A stretch of DNA of 64,000 nucleotides, from positions 1-64,000 of the forward strand of contig JAFXQI010000010.1 of NCBI GenBank assembly GCA_017527155.1. Direction: 5' to 3'. Positions 51,863 through 60,319 of the stretch are shown piece after piece (the first letter of the stretch is position 1; each line of letters opens with the position of its first letter). Under the pieces are notes generated by a model. It did not search any database. It saw nothing but the letters and a program-made list of their open reading frames with translations, and had not been told where the DNA came from. The stretch is from Kiritimatiellia bacterium. Lineage in GTDB: Bacteria > Verrucomicrobiota > Kiritimatiellia > CAIQIC01 > Lenti-01. The position numbers and the translations under genes were made by a program.

Positions 51863-52650
51863 GCAGTGCGTTCGCTCCCCTCTGGCGCCGCGAGACGGAG
51901 GCGTTCTTCCGCACGTCGATCGCGTTCACGGGCGGCGTGTTCTTCCTGGTGCTGACGGGGGTGGCGTTCTGGCTGCAGGCGGGACGCCTGGCGGCGGGCG
52001 GTCCGGCGGGGGCGGGCGCGGACGCGGCGATGGACGCGGCGGCGGCGGGGCTGCCGGAAGCGTTCTGGGCGTCGCCGTGGTGCTGCCTGGCGGGGCTGCT
52101 GCTGGCGACGATGCTGACGATGCGGCTGTTCGCGGAAGAAATCCGCATGGGCACGCTGGAGACGCTGATGGCGGCACCGGTGACGGAGGCGGAGGTGGTG
52201 CTGTCGAAGTTCGCGGCGGCGGGGACGGTGTACGCGCTGATGTGGCTCCCGGCGCTGGCGTATCCGGCGGTGGCGCGGGCGTGCGGCATCCAGATTCCGC
52301 CGTCGGGCGCGGGCGTGGCGCTGGCGGGCTACCTGGGAATGATGCTGCTGGGCGGGGTGTTCCTGTCGGCGGGGCTGTTCTGTTCGCTGCTGACGAAGCA
52401 CCAGGTGGTGGCGGCGATGCTGAGCTTCGGCGTGCTGGGAGTGTGGGTGTCGGGCGGGTTGCTGGCGCTGCGCGGCGGCGGGGAGGTGGCGGGGGCGGCG
52501 GCGCTGCTGAGGGCCCTGTCGGCGCCGCAGCACATGCGGGATTTCGCGGCGGGGATACTGGACACGCGGACGCTGGTGTTCCATCTGTCGGCGGCGGCGC
52601 TGCTGCTGTTCGCGTCGGTACGGTTGCTGGAGGCGCGCCGCCTGCGCTGA
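51859..52650 (+). CDS. ABC-2 type permease (GldF-like)
   Basis: A 263-residue six-helix permease with GTG start overlapping the ATPase stop. REAFF-like opening (RRETEAFFRTSIAFTGGVFF), RLFAEEIRMGTLETLMAAPV (the conserved ABC-2 coupling segment) and LLGGVFLSAGLFCSLLTKHQ are typical for GldF-type proteins. It would form the membrane channel of the ABC complex. Confidence 0.88.
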   Translation: MSSAFAPLWRRETEAFFRTSIAFTGGVFFLVLTGVAFWLQAGRLAAGGPAGAGADAAMDAAAAGLPEAFWASPWCCLAGLLLATMLTMRLFAEEIRMGTLETLMAAPVTEAEVVLSKFAAAGTVYALMWLPALAYPAVARACGIQIPPSGAGVALAGYLGMMLLGGVFLSAGLFCSLLTKHQVVAAMLSFGVLGVWVSGGLLALRGGGEVAGAAALLRALSAPQHMRDFAAGILDTRTLVFHLSAAALLLFASVRLLEARRLR

Positions 52651-52666
52651 GCGGGAGAGAACGAAC

Positions 52667-54112
52667 ATGCCACGCCGCTTCAATGCATCCCGTTTTTCCG
52701 CCGCCGGCCGCGCGCAGCGCTGGCGCCGCTGGCTGGGGCGGACGGACCTGGCGGTGTCGGTGGCGCTGGCGGCGGTGCTGTTCGCGATGGTGAACCTCCT
52801 GGCCTCGCGCCACTGGGTCCGCCTGCACGCGCGCAGCGACGCCGTGGGGCGGCTTTCCGAGAAGACCCTCCGCCTGCTGGAGGACGGCCCCGACGCGATC
52901 CGCTTCACGGTCCTGATGCGGCCGGAGAACGACGCCTGGCAGCCGACGGCCGACCTCCTCCGCGAGTACGCGGCCCTCTCGCCGGGCATCACGGTCCGCC
53001 ACGTCCACCCCGACCGCGACCTGGCGGAAGCCGAGTCGCTCCTCCGCGACGCCGGGGCGTCCGGCGCGACGGAAGAAGGCATCATCGTGGAAATCGACGG
53101 CCGCCGCGCGTCGATACCGGCCGCCCGCCTGTCCGCCGGCGGCGCCTACCGCGGCGAGGCGCTGGTGTCGGGGGCGATCCGGTCCCTGGTGCGCCCGAGC
53201 CGCCCGGTGGTCTACTTCCTGCGCGGGCACGGCGAGCGCTCGCCGGGCGACTTCGGCCCGACCGGCTGCTCGCGCATCGCCGACCGCATGCGCGACGAGA
53301 ACTGGGATGTCCGCGAACTCGACTTCGGCACCGCCCGCGCGGTCCCCGCCGACTGCGCCCTGCTGGTCCTCGCCGGGCCGCAGAACCCGCTCGCGGGCCA
53401 CGAACTCAACCTCCTGCGCGGCCATCTCGACCGCCGCGGCCGCCTGCTGCTGCTGCTCGATCCGCGCACCGACACCGGCCTCGGCCCGCTCCTGCGCGAC
53501 TGGGGGGTGCAGACCGGCGGCGACACCGTCGCCGACCCCGTGCATTCCCTCGGCGGGCGCGACCTCCACGCGGACGCCTTCCCGGGGCATCCCGTCACCG
53601 ACTCCCTGCGCGGCAGCTCGGCGGTGTTCGCGCTCACCCGGAGCCTGCGGCCGATTCCGCAGCCGCCGGGCGGCGACAAGCCGGTCGTGACGCCGGTGGT
53701 CCTCTCCTCGCCCGACAGCTGGGCCGAGTACGATCCCGGCGACGCCTCCCCCCACTACGATCCGCCCACGGACCTGCCCGGACCGCTGCCCGTCGCCGTC
53801 GCCGTCGAGCGCGGCCCCGTGCCCGGCGTGCACGTCCAGATCCGGCCCACCCGGATGATGGTCTTCGGCGACTCCGGATTCGCCTCCAACGGCGGCCTCG
53901 TCGGGGCCAACTCCGACCTCTTCCTGAACGCCGTCCACTGGCTGCTCGACGACGACCCCGCCCGCATGGTCCCCGGCCCGCGCGACGCCGGAGACCGGCG
54001 CGTCCTCGCGACCCGCCCGCAGCTCCACCGCCTCTTCGCGTGCATCGCGGTTGGATTCCCGGCGCTGCTGGCCGCGGCCGGCTTCGCCGTCGCCTGGCGG
54101 AGGAGGAGGTAG
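52667..54112 (+). CDS. GldG-like ABC auxiliary membrane protein
   Basis: A 481-residue protein with N- and C-terminal membrane helices (about 28-48 and 455-475) and a large external domain. SRHWVRLHARSDAVGRLSEKT, YFLRGHGERSPGD and GRLLLLLDPRTDTGL are the usual blocks of the GldG/ABC_transp_aux family. In gliding Bacteroidetes the GldAFG complex supports motility; in other groups a matching set has an unknown transport role. Confidence 0.85.
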   Translation: MPRRFNASRFSAAGRAQRWRRWLGRTDLAVSVALAAVLFAMVNLLASRHWVRLHARSDAVGRLSEKTLRLLEDGPDAIRFTVLMRPENDAWQPTADLLREYAALSPGITVRHVHPDRDLAEAESLLRDAGASGATEEGIIVEIDGRRASIPAARLSAGGAYRGEALVSGAIRSLVRPSRPVVYFLRGHGERSPGDFGPTGCSRIADRMRDENWDVRELDFGTARAVPADCALLVLAGPQNPLAGHELNLLRGHLDRRGRLLLLLDPRTDTGLGPLLRDWGVQTGGDTVADPVHSLGGRDLHADAFPGHPVTDSLRGSSAVFALTRSLRPIPQPPGGDKPVVTPVVLSSPDSWAEYDPGDASPHYDPPTDLPGPLPVAVAVERGPVPGVHVQIRPTRMMVFGDSGFASNGGLVGANSDLFLNAVHWLLDDDPARMVPGPRDAGDRRVLATRPQLHRLFACIAVGFPALLAAAGFAVAWRRRR

Positions 54113-54113
54113 C

Positions 54114-55928
54114 ATGAGGGGCCGCACCACCGCCTGGCTGGCCGCCGCCGTCCTGCTGCTCGGCGCCTACCTCTTCGTGTGGGAGCGAGGCGACGCCGCC
54201 GGAGGAGACCGCGCCGCCCGCCTCCGCCGCGCCCTGCGCATCGACGCCGAGCGCGTGACCGCCCTCGAAATCGACTGCCCCGCCGGCCGGTTCGCCTGCC
54301 TGCGCCGCGGCGGCGCCTGGCGCCTCGCGGCCCCCATCGCGGCGCCGGCCGACGCCTCGCGCATCCGGCAGATCCTGGCGACCCTCCAGGACCTCCCGCG
54401 CGGCGAAGTCATCCTCCCGGCCGGCCGCTCCCCCGACGCCTACGCCCACTACGGCCTCGAACCGCCCGCCGCCGCCATCGCCGCCATGCAGGGCCCCGCG
54501 ACCAACCGCCTCCTCATCGGCCGCCGCTCCCCGCTCGGCGACGGCGTCTACGTCCGCCGCGAAGGCCAGGACGGCGTCATCCGCGTCCCCACCGCCATCC
54601 TCGACCTCCTCCCCGCGACCCCCGACGCCCTCCGCAGCCGCACCCTCCTCGCCGGCGTCCCCTCCGCCGTCACCCGCCTCGAAATCCGCAACGACTCCGG
54701 CTACATCCAGCTCGCCCGCACCCCGGCCGGCGCCTGGCGCATCCTCCAGCCCGTCGACACGCGGGCCGATCCCGTCCCCGTCGATACCATCCTGCGCGAG
54801 CTCTTCGCCTGCACCGTCGTCCAGTTCGTCCAGGACGGCGTGACCGACTTCTCCCCCTACGGCCTCGACACCCGCAGCGCCCTCACCGCCATCCTCGACA
54901 CCGAAGGCGGCCCCGGGGCCCGCATGGTCGCATTCGGCGATCCCCTCGCCTCCGCGCCCGGACTCGTCTACGCCCGCCTCCAGGGCGAAAACTCCGTCTA
55001 CGCCGTCCCCGACGCCGCCGCGCGCGCCCTCGCCGTCCGACCCGACGACCTCCGCGACCGCCGCATTCCCGGCCTCTCCCTTCCCTCCCGCATCCGCGGC
55101 ATCCGCGCCGAAAGCGGCGACTCCGTCCTCCAGCTCGAACGCACCGGCAACGGCACCTGGCAGATCGAACGCCCCCGCCGCGTCCCCGCCGACCCCGCCG
55201 CCATCGACGCCCTCCTTGCCGGATGGGCCGCCGTGCGCGTCATGGATTTCGAGACCCCGCCCTCCCCCTCCGCCGCCTCCGCCCTGCCGCCGCCCCCCGA
55301 ACCCCTCTACACCCGCCGCATCCAGATCACCCTCCAGGGCGAAGACGCCCCCGCCATCCTCTTCGCCGGCCCCCTCGACACCCCCGAAGGCGACGACGGC
55401 GCTTCCGGTGACAGCCCCGCTCCCGACGCCTGCCGCATCCGCATCGACGGCGAAACCGCGACCGCCATCGCCGCCCCCACCGCCCTCCTCGACTTCCCCC
55501 TCGACGCCGAACCCTACCAATCCCTCGACGTCCTCTCCATCCCCGCCTCCGACATCCTGTCCATCGACGCCCGCTCCCCGCTCCGCACCTTCACCGTCCG
55601 CCGCGATCCCGTCACCGGCGACTGGGTCCGCCCGCCCGACGACTTCCCCGCCCTTCTCGCCGCATTGGCCCCCCTCCGCGCCGCCGAATGGCTCCCCCTG
55701 CCGCCCGCCGACTCCCACCCCTTCGCCTCCCTCCGCATCACCCGTACCGGTTCCCAGACCCTCTCCAACACCCTCCTCTACCACCCCGACGGCACCATCT
55801 CCCTCCGCGGCCACCCCTCCGCCTTCCGCCTCCCCCCCGATTCCCCCCTCGCCCAATGGCTGAACCCTCCCGCTCCTTCCGGCGGAATCCCCGAATCCCC
55901 GAATCCCGACAATCCGGCCTCCCCATGA
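54114..55928 (+). CDS. DUF4340-domain membrane-anchored protein
   Basis: A 604-residue protein with an N-terminal anchor (about 7-24) and repeated DUF4340 modules: GGAWRLAAPIAAPADASRIR, YAHYGLEPPAAAIAAM, TPAGAWRILQPVDTRADPVP and GNGTWQIERPRRVPADPAAI. This family regularly follows GldG-like genes and is thought to be an external part of the ABC complex. Overlap with the next gene is four bases. The last 25 residues are Pro-rich. Confidence 0.82.
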   Translation: MRGRTTAWLAAAVLLLGAYLFVWERGDAAGGDRAARLRRALRIDAERVTALEIDCPAGRFACLRRGGAWRLAAPIAAPADASRIRQILATLQDLPRGEVILPAGRSPDAYAHYGLEPPAAAIAAMQGPATNRLLIGRRSPLGDGVYVRREGQDGVIRVPTAILDLLPATPDALRSRTLLAGVPSAVTRLEIRNDSGYIQLARTPAGAWRILQPVDTRADPVPVDTILRELFACTVVQFVQDGVTDFSPYGLDTRSALTAILDTEGGPGARMVAFGDPLASAPGLVYARLQGENSVYAVPDAAARALAVRPDDLRDRRIPGLSLPSRIRGIRAESGDSVLQLERTGNGTWQIERPRRVPADPAAIDALLAGWAAVRVMDFETPPSPSAASALPPPPEPLYTRRIQITLQGEDAPAILFAGPLDTPEGDDGASGDSPAPDACRIRIDGETATAIAAPTALLDFPLDAEPYQSLDVLSIPASDILSIDARSPLRTFTVRRDPVTGDWVRPPDDFPALLAALAPLRAAEWLPLPPADSHPFASLRITRTGSQTLSNTLLYHPDGTISLRGHPSAFRLPPDSPLAQWLNPPAPSGGIPESPNPDNPASP

Positions 55929-56776
55929 GCGCTCCCTCCTCCTCCTCCCGCTCCATCCGCATCCTCATGGACGCCCACGTCCACTTCTATCCCTCCTACG
56001 ACCTCCAGACCTTCCTCCTCGCCGCCCTCGACCACCTTCCCCGCTACGCCCCCACCGACCAGCGCGTCCTCTGCCTCGCCGAGCGTACCGGCCACACCTT
56101 CTTCCAGTCCCTCGCGCAGGACGAAATCCCCCTGCCTTCCGACCGCTGGCGCATCGTCGCGTGGGATCCCGAAGGCGCGGTCAAGATCCGCCACCGCCCC
56201 ACCCACCGCGACCTCTGGATCATCGCCGGCCGCCAGTACACCACCCGCGAAAACATCGAAGTCTGCTCCCTCTTCTCCGACGCCCCCGTCCCCGACCACA
56301 TGACCGCCCGCGACACCGTACGGGCCATCCGCGAAGAAGCCGGCGGCCTGCCCGCCCTCGACTGGGCCTTCGGCAAATGGCTTTTCGCCCGCGGCAAACT
56401 CGTCCGCCGCCTCCTCGAAACCAACCCGCCCGCGACCCTTCCCCTCATCGACACCGCCATGCGCCCCCGCAGCACCCTACCCCCCGCCGTCTACGCCACC
56501 GCCCTCCGCGACGGCCGCCCCATCCTCGCCGGCTCCGACCCCCTCTCCCCCCCCGCCGAACAGACCCAGCCCGGCCGCTACGCCGCCACCTTCCAAATCC
56601 CCGTCCCCGACGACCCCGGCACCATCATCGCCCCCCTCCGCACCTTCCTGACGTCTCCCCTCACTTCCCCCCTCACCCTCCTCGGCACCCGCGACACCCT
56701 CCTCCGCGCCCTCGCCCGCCGCCGCGCCGCCTCCCGCCATCCCGCCGCAAGCCGCAATCCCTCCTCGGCAGTCTGA
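55925..56776 (+). CDS. unknown protein with DAHVHFYP motif (hydrolase-like)
   Basis: A 283-residue protein, start overlapping the DUF4340 stop. RILMDAHVHFYPSYD near residue 14 resembles the first metal motif of PHP or amidohydrolase proteins, but the other metal ligands are not evident. LAGSDPLSPPAEQTQPGRYA is a distinct central feature, with LLGTRDTLLRALARRR near the C-terminus. I cannot assign a reaction. It belongs to the ABC cluster by overlap. Confidence 0.55.
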   Translation: MSAPSSSSRSIRILMDAHVHFYPSYDLQTFLLAALDHLPRYAPTDQRVLCLAERTGHTFFQSLAQDEIPLPSDRWRIVAWDPEGAVKIRHRPTHRDLWIIAGRQYTTRENIEVCSLFSDAPVPDHMTARDTVRAIREEAGGLPALDWAFGKWLFARGKLVRRLLETNPPATLPLIDTAMRPRSTLPPAVYATALRDGRPILAGSDPLSPPAEQTQPGRYAATFQIPVPDDPGTIIAPLRTFLTSPLTSPLTLLGTRDTLLRALARRRAASRHPAASRNPSSAV

Positions 56777-56809
56777 GACGCGCGAGCCGCTTCCCCCGTC
56801 TCCCGGTCT

Positions 56810-56832
56810 GGTGGGCGAGCTCTCCGAGCGAG
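56810..56832 (+). repeat. half copy of the GAGCTCTCCGAGCGAG hairpin element
   Basis: Matches the left arm of the nadD insert and the element at 16728; the right arm is missing. Located 34 bases after the stop of the gene at 55925. Confidence 0.7.
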
Positions 56833-56864
56833 CCGCTTCCTCCCCCGGATGGATGCCCACTCCA

Positions 56865-56924
56865 CTCGCGATATCAAGGAAAACTCTTTGGTTTTGCCGG
56901 TGTTCCCGGCATGTTGGAGTCCAT
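56865..56924 (+). repeat. dispersed leader element, orphan copy
   Basis: ACTCGCGATATCAAGGAAAA starts about 57 bases that end at ATGAA (56922). The short frame after it runs straight into REP copy 3. Orphan. Confidence 0.65.
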
Positions 56925-56964
56925 GAACAATCTCCCGCATCCCTGCCACCACCTCTCCCGCAGC

Positions 56965-57029
56965 GGACGCGCGGAAGTGCGTCCCTCCCCCGGAGGGCGC
57001 CCCGGGGAGGGTCGCGCTTCCGCGCGACC
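56965..57029. repeat. two-hairpin REP element, copy 3
   Basis: GGACGCGCGGAAGTGCGTCC (56965-56984) and GGTCGCGCTTCCGCGCGACC (57010-57029). In the 413-base spacer 56777-57189, which holds no gene; this and copy 4 lie about 85 bases apart, each preceded by ATGAAC-type sequence, as if the unit was duplicated. Confidence 0.8.
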
Positions 57030-57113
57030 CCGTGGGCGGGAATGCGATTTCCCATGTGCCGTGCTGGGCTCCCCTCCATGAACCATCCCCAACCCCGCTT
57101 CCCCTGCTCCAGC

Positions 57114-57173
57114 GGACGCGCAGATGCGCGTCCCTCCCCGTGGAGCACACAAGGGTCGCGCTTCCGCGCGACC
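57114..57173. repeat. two-hairpin REP element, copy 4
   Basis: GGACGCGCAGATGCGCGTCC (57114-57133) and GGTCGCGCTTCCGCGCGACC (57154-57173). It ends 17 bases after the citrate synthase stop, a usual REP position. Confidence 0.8.
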
Positions 57174-57189
57174 TCGAAACACTCTCCCC

Positions 57190-58527
57190 TCAGCGCGCGC
57201 CCAGGGGAATGTAGCGGCGGCGGGGCGCCACGGCCTTGTAGGCGGGACGGATGATCTTGCCGCGGTTCGCCAGCTCTTCCAGCCGGTGCGCCGACCACCC
57301 CGCCACCCGCGCCACCGCGAACAGCGGCGTGAACAGCGGCACCGGGATGTCCAGCAGGCTGTAGAGGAAGCCGGAATAGAAGTCCACGTTCGCGCTCACC
57401 CCCTTGTAGATGCGCCGCTCGGAAGCGATGACGCCCGGCGCCAGCCGCTCCACCCGGCGGTAGAGCGCGAACTCGTCCTCCATCCCCTTCTCCGCCGCCA
57501 GCTCCGCGATGCGGTCGCGCAGGATGCCCGTGCGCGGGTCGGACGTGGAATACACCGCGTGCCCCATGCCGTAGATCAGCCCCTGGCGGTCGAACGCTTC
57601 CTTCCGCAGGAGCGCGAGCAGGTAGTCCTCGATCGCCCGCTCGTCCTCCCAGTCGCGGACGCGCCGCTTGAGGTCGTCGAACATCTGCAGGACCTTCGCG
57701 TTCGCCCCGCCGTGGCGCGGCCCCTTCAGGGACCCGAGGGCGGCGGCGATCGCGGAATACGTGTCGGTGCCGGTGGAGGTCACGACATGCGTCGTGAAGG
57801 TCGAATTGTTGCCCCCGCCGTGCTCCGCGTGCAGGACCAGCGCCAGGTCGAGCAACCGCTCCTCCAGCGGCGTGAATTCTTCGTCCCGGCGCAGCATGCG
57901 CAGGAAGTTGCCCGCCGTCGAAAGCCCCGCCTTCGGGCCGCGCAGGACCAGCGACCGCCCGCCGTGGCGGTAGGCGGCCGCCGCGTAGGAACTGACCGCC
58001 AGCTGCGGAAAGACCGCCACCAGCTCCAGGCTCTGGCGCATCACGTTCGGCAGGCTGATGTCGTCCGCCCGCTCGTCGCGCGAATAGAGGGCCAGGACCG
58101 AGCGGGCCATCGCATTCATCACGTCCCGGCTGGAAATCGCCAGGATCGACACGACGAACCCGTGCGACAGCTCGCGGAAGGCATCCAGTTTCGCAGTGAA
58201 TGCCGCCAGCTCGTCCGCCGCCGGCAGATGCCCCGTGAGGAGCAGGTGCACGATTTCCTCGTAACCGCAGCGGCCTTCCTTCCAGAAGCCGGCGACGAGA
58301 TCCTGGATGTCCATCCCGCGGTAGATGAGGTGGCCGGGGCCGTCGGGGCGGCCTTCGGGATGCGCCTGGACCTCGCCGATCTTCGTCAACCCAGCGAGAA
58401 CCCCCTTGCCGTTGATGTCGCGAAGACCGCGCTTGACCTCGTACTTGGCGTAAAGCGACTGGTCCACCTGGCTGCTCGCGAGGGCGTGTTCGGCCAGGGT
58501 TTCGATCCAACGTGCGTTCTGTTCCAT
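57190..58527 (-). CDS. gltA: citrate synthase
   Basis: A 445-residue citrate synthase condensing acetyl-CoA and oxaloacetate. Catalytic elements are LHAEHGGGNNSTFT (first His), GPRHGGANAKVLQM, and GMGHAVYSTSDPR (second His); the C-terminal VDFYSGFLYSLLDIP holds the catalytic Asp region. PLFAVARVAGWSAHRLEEL closes the fold. The VKRGLRDINGKGVLAGLT opening is typical for a subgroup in anaerobes. ATG at 58527; no TCA-cycle neighbour. The fumarase pair at 10.8-12.1 kb could feed the same pathway. Confidence 0.93.
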   Translation of the reverse strand: MEQNARWIETLAEHALASSQVDQSLYAKYEVKRGLRDINGKGVLAGLTKIGEVQAHPEGRPDGPGHLIYRGMDIQDLVAGFWKEGRCGYEEIVHLLLTGHLPAADELAAFTAKLDAFRELSHGFVVSILAISSRDVMNAMARSVLALYSRDERADDISLPNVMRQSLELVAVFPQLAVSSYAAAAYRHGGRSLVLRGPKAGLSTAGNFLRMLRRDEEFTPLEERLLDLALVLHAEHGGGNNSTFTTHVVTSTGTDTYSAIAAALGSLKGPRHGGANAKVLQMFDDLKRRVRDWEDERAIEDYLLALLRKEAFDRQGLIYGMGHAVYSTSDPRTGILRDRIAELAAEKGMEDEFALYRRVERLAPGVIASERRIYKGVSANVDFYSGFLYSLLDIPVPLFTPLFAVARVAGWSAHRLEELANRGKIIRPAYKAVAPRRRYIPLGAR

Positions 58528-58654
58528 GGGAATCCTCTTGTAGGCGTTCGGGTTGCAGGGTTTCGGAAGAAGTGTCGGGGTTCTCCGCCGTGATGCCCCC
58601 ACCCTACCAAGCCCTCCCCTCCCCCGCAAGCCGCATTCCGCACCGTCCCCCCGC

Positions 58655-59641
58655 TCACCGCCGCCGGTTCTGCCGCGCCTCCAGCGGCGCGTTCAGCCAG
58701 TCGCGGATCTCCGATTGCAGTTTCCGCGTCTCCGCATCCGGATTCCGCTCCCCCAGCACCCGTCTCAGCGCCTCCCAGAACGCCCTCTCCCGCTCCTCCC
58801 CCGCCCCCACGCTCACCCCCGCCCCGACCACCTGCGATATCAAGGGAATTTCGGCCTTTTCCTTCGATTTCCGTCTCCTCCCCCTCCCCGGCTTCGGCGG
58901 CTGGATCCGCCGGATCGTCACCATCCGCATGATGCCCAATCTCGCCTCCACCGCCCGCACCAGCCGCGTCACCTTCGGATGCTCCTCCAGCAACCGCAGC
59001 AGCTTCGCCTTCGCCTTGTCCGCCGCCGCCCGCTCGCCCGCCGACAGCCCCGACAGCCCTTCCGCCCCCTCCTCGCTGTCCGGCAGCAACCATTCCAGCG
59101 GAATGCGCGCATCCAGTCCCACCAGCTGGCGCAGGCGTGTCGCCAGCTTCTTGTAATGCATGGCCGTCGAGTACTTCACCGACGGAACCTTCTTTTTCAT
59201 CCACCCCTTCAGGCCCGGTTGGCGCGCACAGATGCGCTTCGAGCCGTTCCGGGCCTTCTTGAACACGAACCGCGAATCCAGCGTCGGCTCCAGGTCCGCC
59301 AGACGCGACCCGATGCGTAGACGCCCGCACAGCGTCCGCGGATCGATTTCCCAGATTTCTTCGATTTCTTCCGGATCGGGCACCCCGCGCAACGACACCG
59401 CCTCCTGCGGGGCCGCCGGCACCACGGTCTCCTGCGGCGCGACATGCCGCCGGAGACGCACCAGCAGTTTCCTCCCGCCGTAGAAGGCGAGATGGAGGGC
59501 AATGGCGCCCGTGCAGGCGACCAGCCCGATCGGGAGGAGCAACTGGTCCTCCAGGCGCGGGTAGCGCCGGTCGAGGCACGGAAGGAACAGTTCGCCGAGG
59601 CCTTTGAGGTAGCCGGGAGGGAAAAGAGGGTCGGTTTTCAT
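58655..59641 (-). CDS. paralogue family protein 3 (intact): membrane helix plus helix-turn-helix-like domain, unknown function
   Basis: A 328-residue intact family member. Layout: an N-terminal segment (LFPPGYLKGLGELFLPCLDR), one membrane helix (about 37-58), basic RKLLVRLRRH, then a globular part with LCGRLRIGSRLADLEPTLDS, GLKGWMKKKVPSVKYSTAMH followed by YKKLATRLRQLVGLDARIPL, VRAVEARLGIMRMVTIRRIQ, and a C-terminal helical region (ERERAFWEALRRVLGER, DWLNAPLEARQNRRR). The basic cytoplasmic domain could bind DNA or RNA from the membrane. ISQVV near residue 285 is encoded across the inverted copy of the dispersed repeat (58834-58845). Unknown family; compare 42927 and 49818. Confidence 0.65.
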   Translation of the reverse strand: MKTDPLFPPGYLKGLGELFLPCLDRRYPRLEDQLLLPIGLVACTGAIALHLAFYGGRKLLVRLRRHVAPQETVVPAAPQEAVSLRGVPDPEEIEEIWEIDPRTLCGRLRIGSRLADLEPTLDSRFVFKKARNGSKRICARQPGLKGWMKKKVPSVKYSTAMHYKKLATRLRQLVGLDARIPLEWLLPDSEEGAEGLSGLSAGERAAADKAKAKLLRLLEEHPKVTRLVRAVEARLGIMRMVTIRRIQPPKPGRGRRRKSKEKAEIPLISQVVGAGVSVGAGEERERAFWEALRRVLGERNPDAETRKLQSEIRDWLNAPLEARQNRRR

Positions 59642-59698
59642 GGGAAAGAGAATGGGGAAAACCCTGAGGAAAGGCAAGGATTTTCTTTAATATCGCAA
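59642..59698 (-). repeat. dispersed leader element before paralogue 3
   Basis: On the minus strand TTGCGATATTAAAGAAAATC leads to the ATG at 59641. With 58834-58845 it brackets 863 bases in inverted orientation. Confidence 0.6.
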
Positions 59699-59820
59699 TT
59701 TGCCGGAACAGGTGCGGTGGCGGGCAGGCGGGAACGGCGCGGGAGGGCAACTTGCGCAGATCGGGGGCCGACGCGGTTGATGGCTTTGCGGAAGGGCGGG
59801 GATGTGGTAGAAGCGGGGAC

Positions 59821-60309
59821 ATGGAAACGGCGGTGCAGATGGGGTTGTACGGGCTGGCGGCGGTGTTGTACGTCGCCGGGCTGGTGGGGTGCGTCGTGCC
59901 GATGCTGCCGGGACCGCCGGTGGCGTATGCCGGGTTCCTGTGTCTGCTGGGCACGGAGCGCTCGCCGGGGTGGCGCGCGGCGGCGGTGGTGGGAGGCGTG
60001 GTGCTGGTCGCGACGGTGCTCGATGCGGTGGTGCCGGCGTGGGGAGCGCGGAAGTTCCATTGCACGAAGTGGGGTGCCTGGGGCGCAATCGTCGGGGCGC
60101 TGGCGGGGACGTTTTTCTTCCCGGCAGGGTTGCTGCTGGGGCCGTTCGCGGGGGCGGTGGCCGGGGAGTTGCTGGCGGGGCGGAAGTTCGACGAGGCGGC
60201 GATGGGGGGCGTGGGAGCGCTGCTGGGGTTCCTGTTCGGCGTGGCCATCAAGCTGGCGGCCTGCTTGCTGATGGTGGTGTTCGCCTGGGCGGCGGTACAC
60301 GGGGATTAG
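59821..60309 (+). CDS. DUF456 family membrane protein
   Basis: A 162-residue protein with about five membrane segments and the DUF456 pattern: LVGCVVPMLPGPPVAYAGFL near the start, DAVVPAWGARKFHCTKWGAW in the middle, and GAIVGALAGTFFFPAGLLLG with GAVAGELLAG. Function of the family is unknown. ATG at 59821. It converges on the GT-C gene 11 bases away. Confidence 0.88.
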   Translation: METAVQMGLYGLAAVLYVAGLVGCVVPMLPGPPVAYAGFLCLLGTERSPGWRAAAVVGGVVLVATVLDAVVPAWGARKFHCTKWGAWGAIVGALAGTFFFPAGLLLGPFAGAVAGELLAGRKFDEAAMGGVGALLGFLFGVAIKLAACLLMVVFAWAAVHGD

Positions 60310-60319
60310 GCGACCGGGA

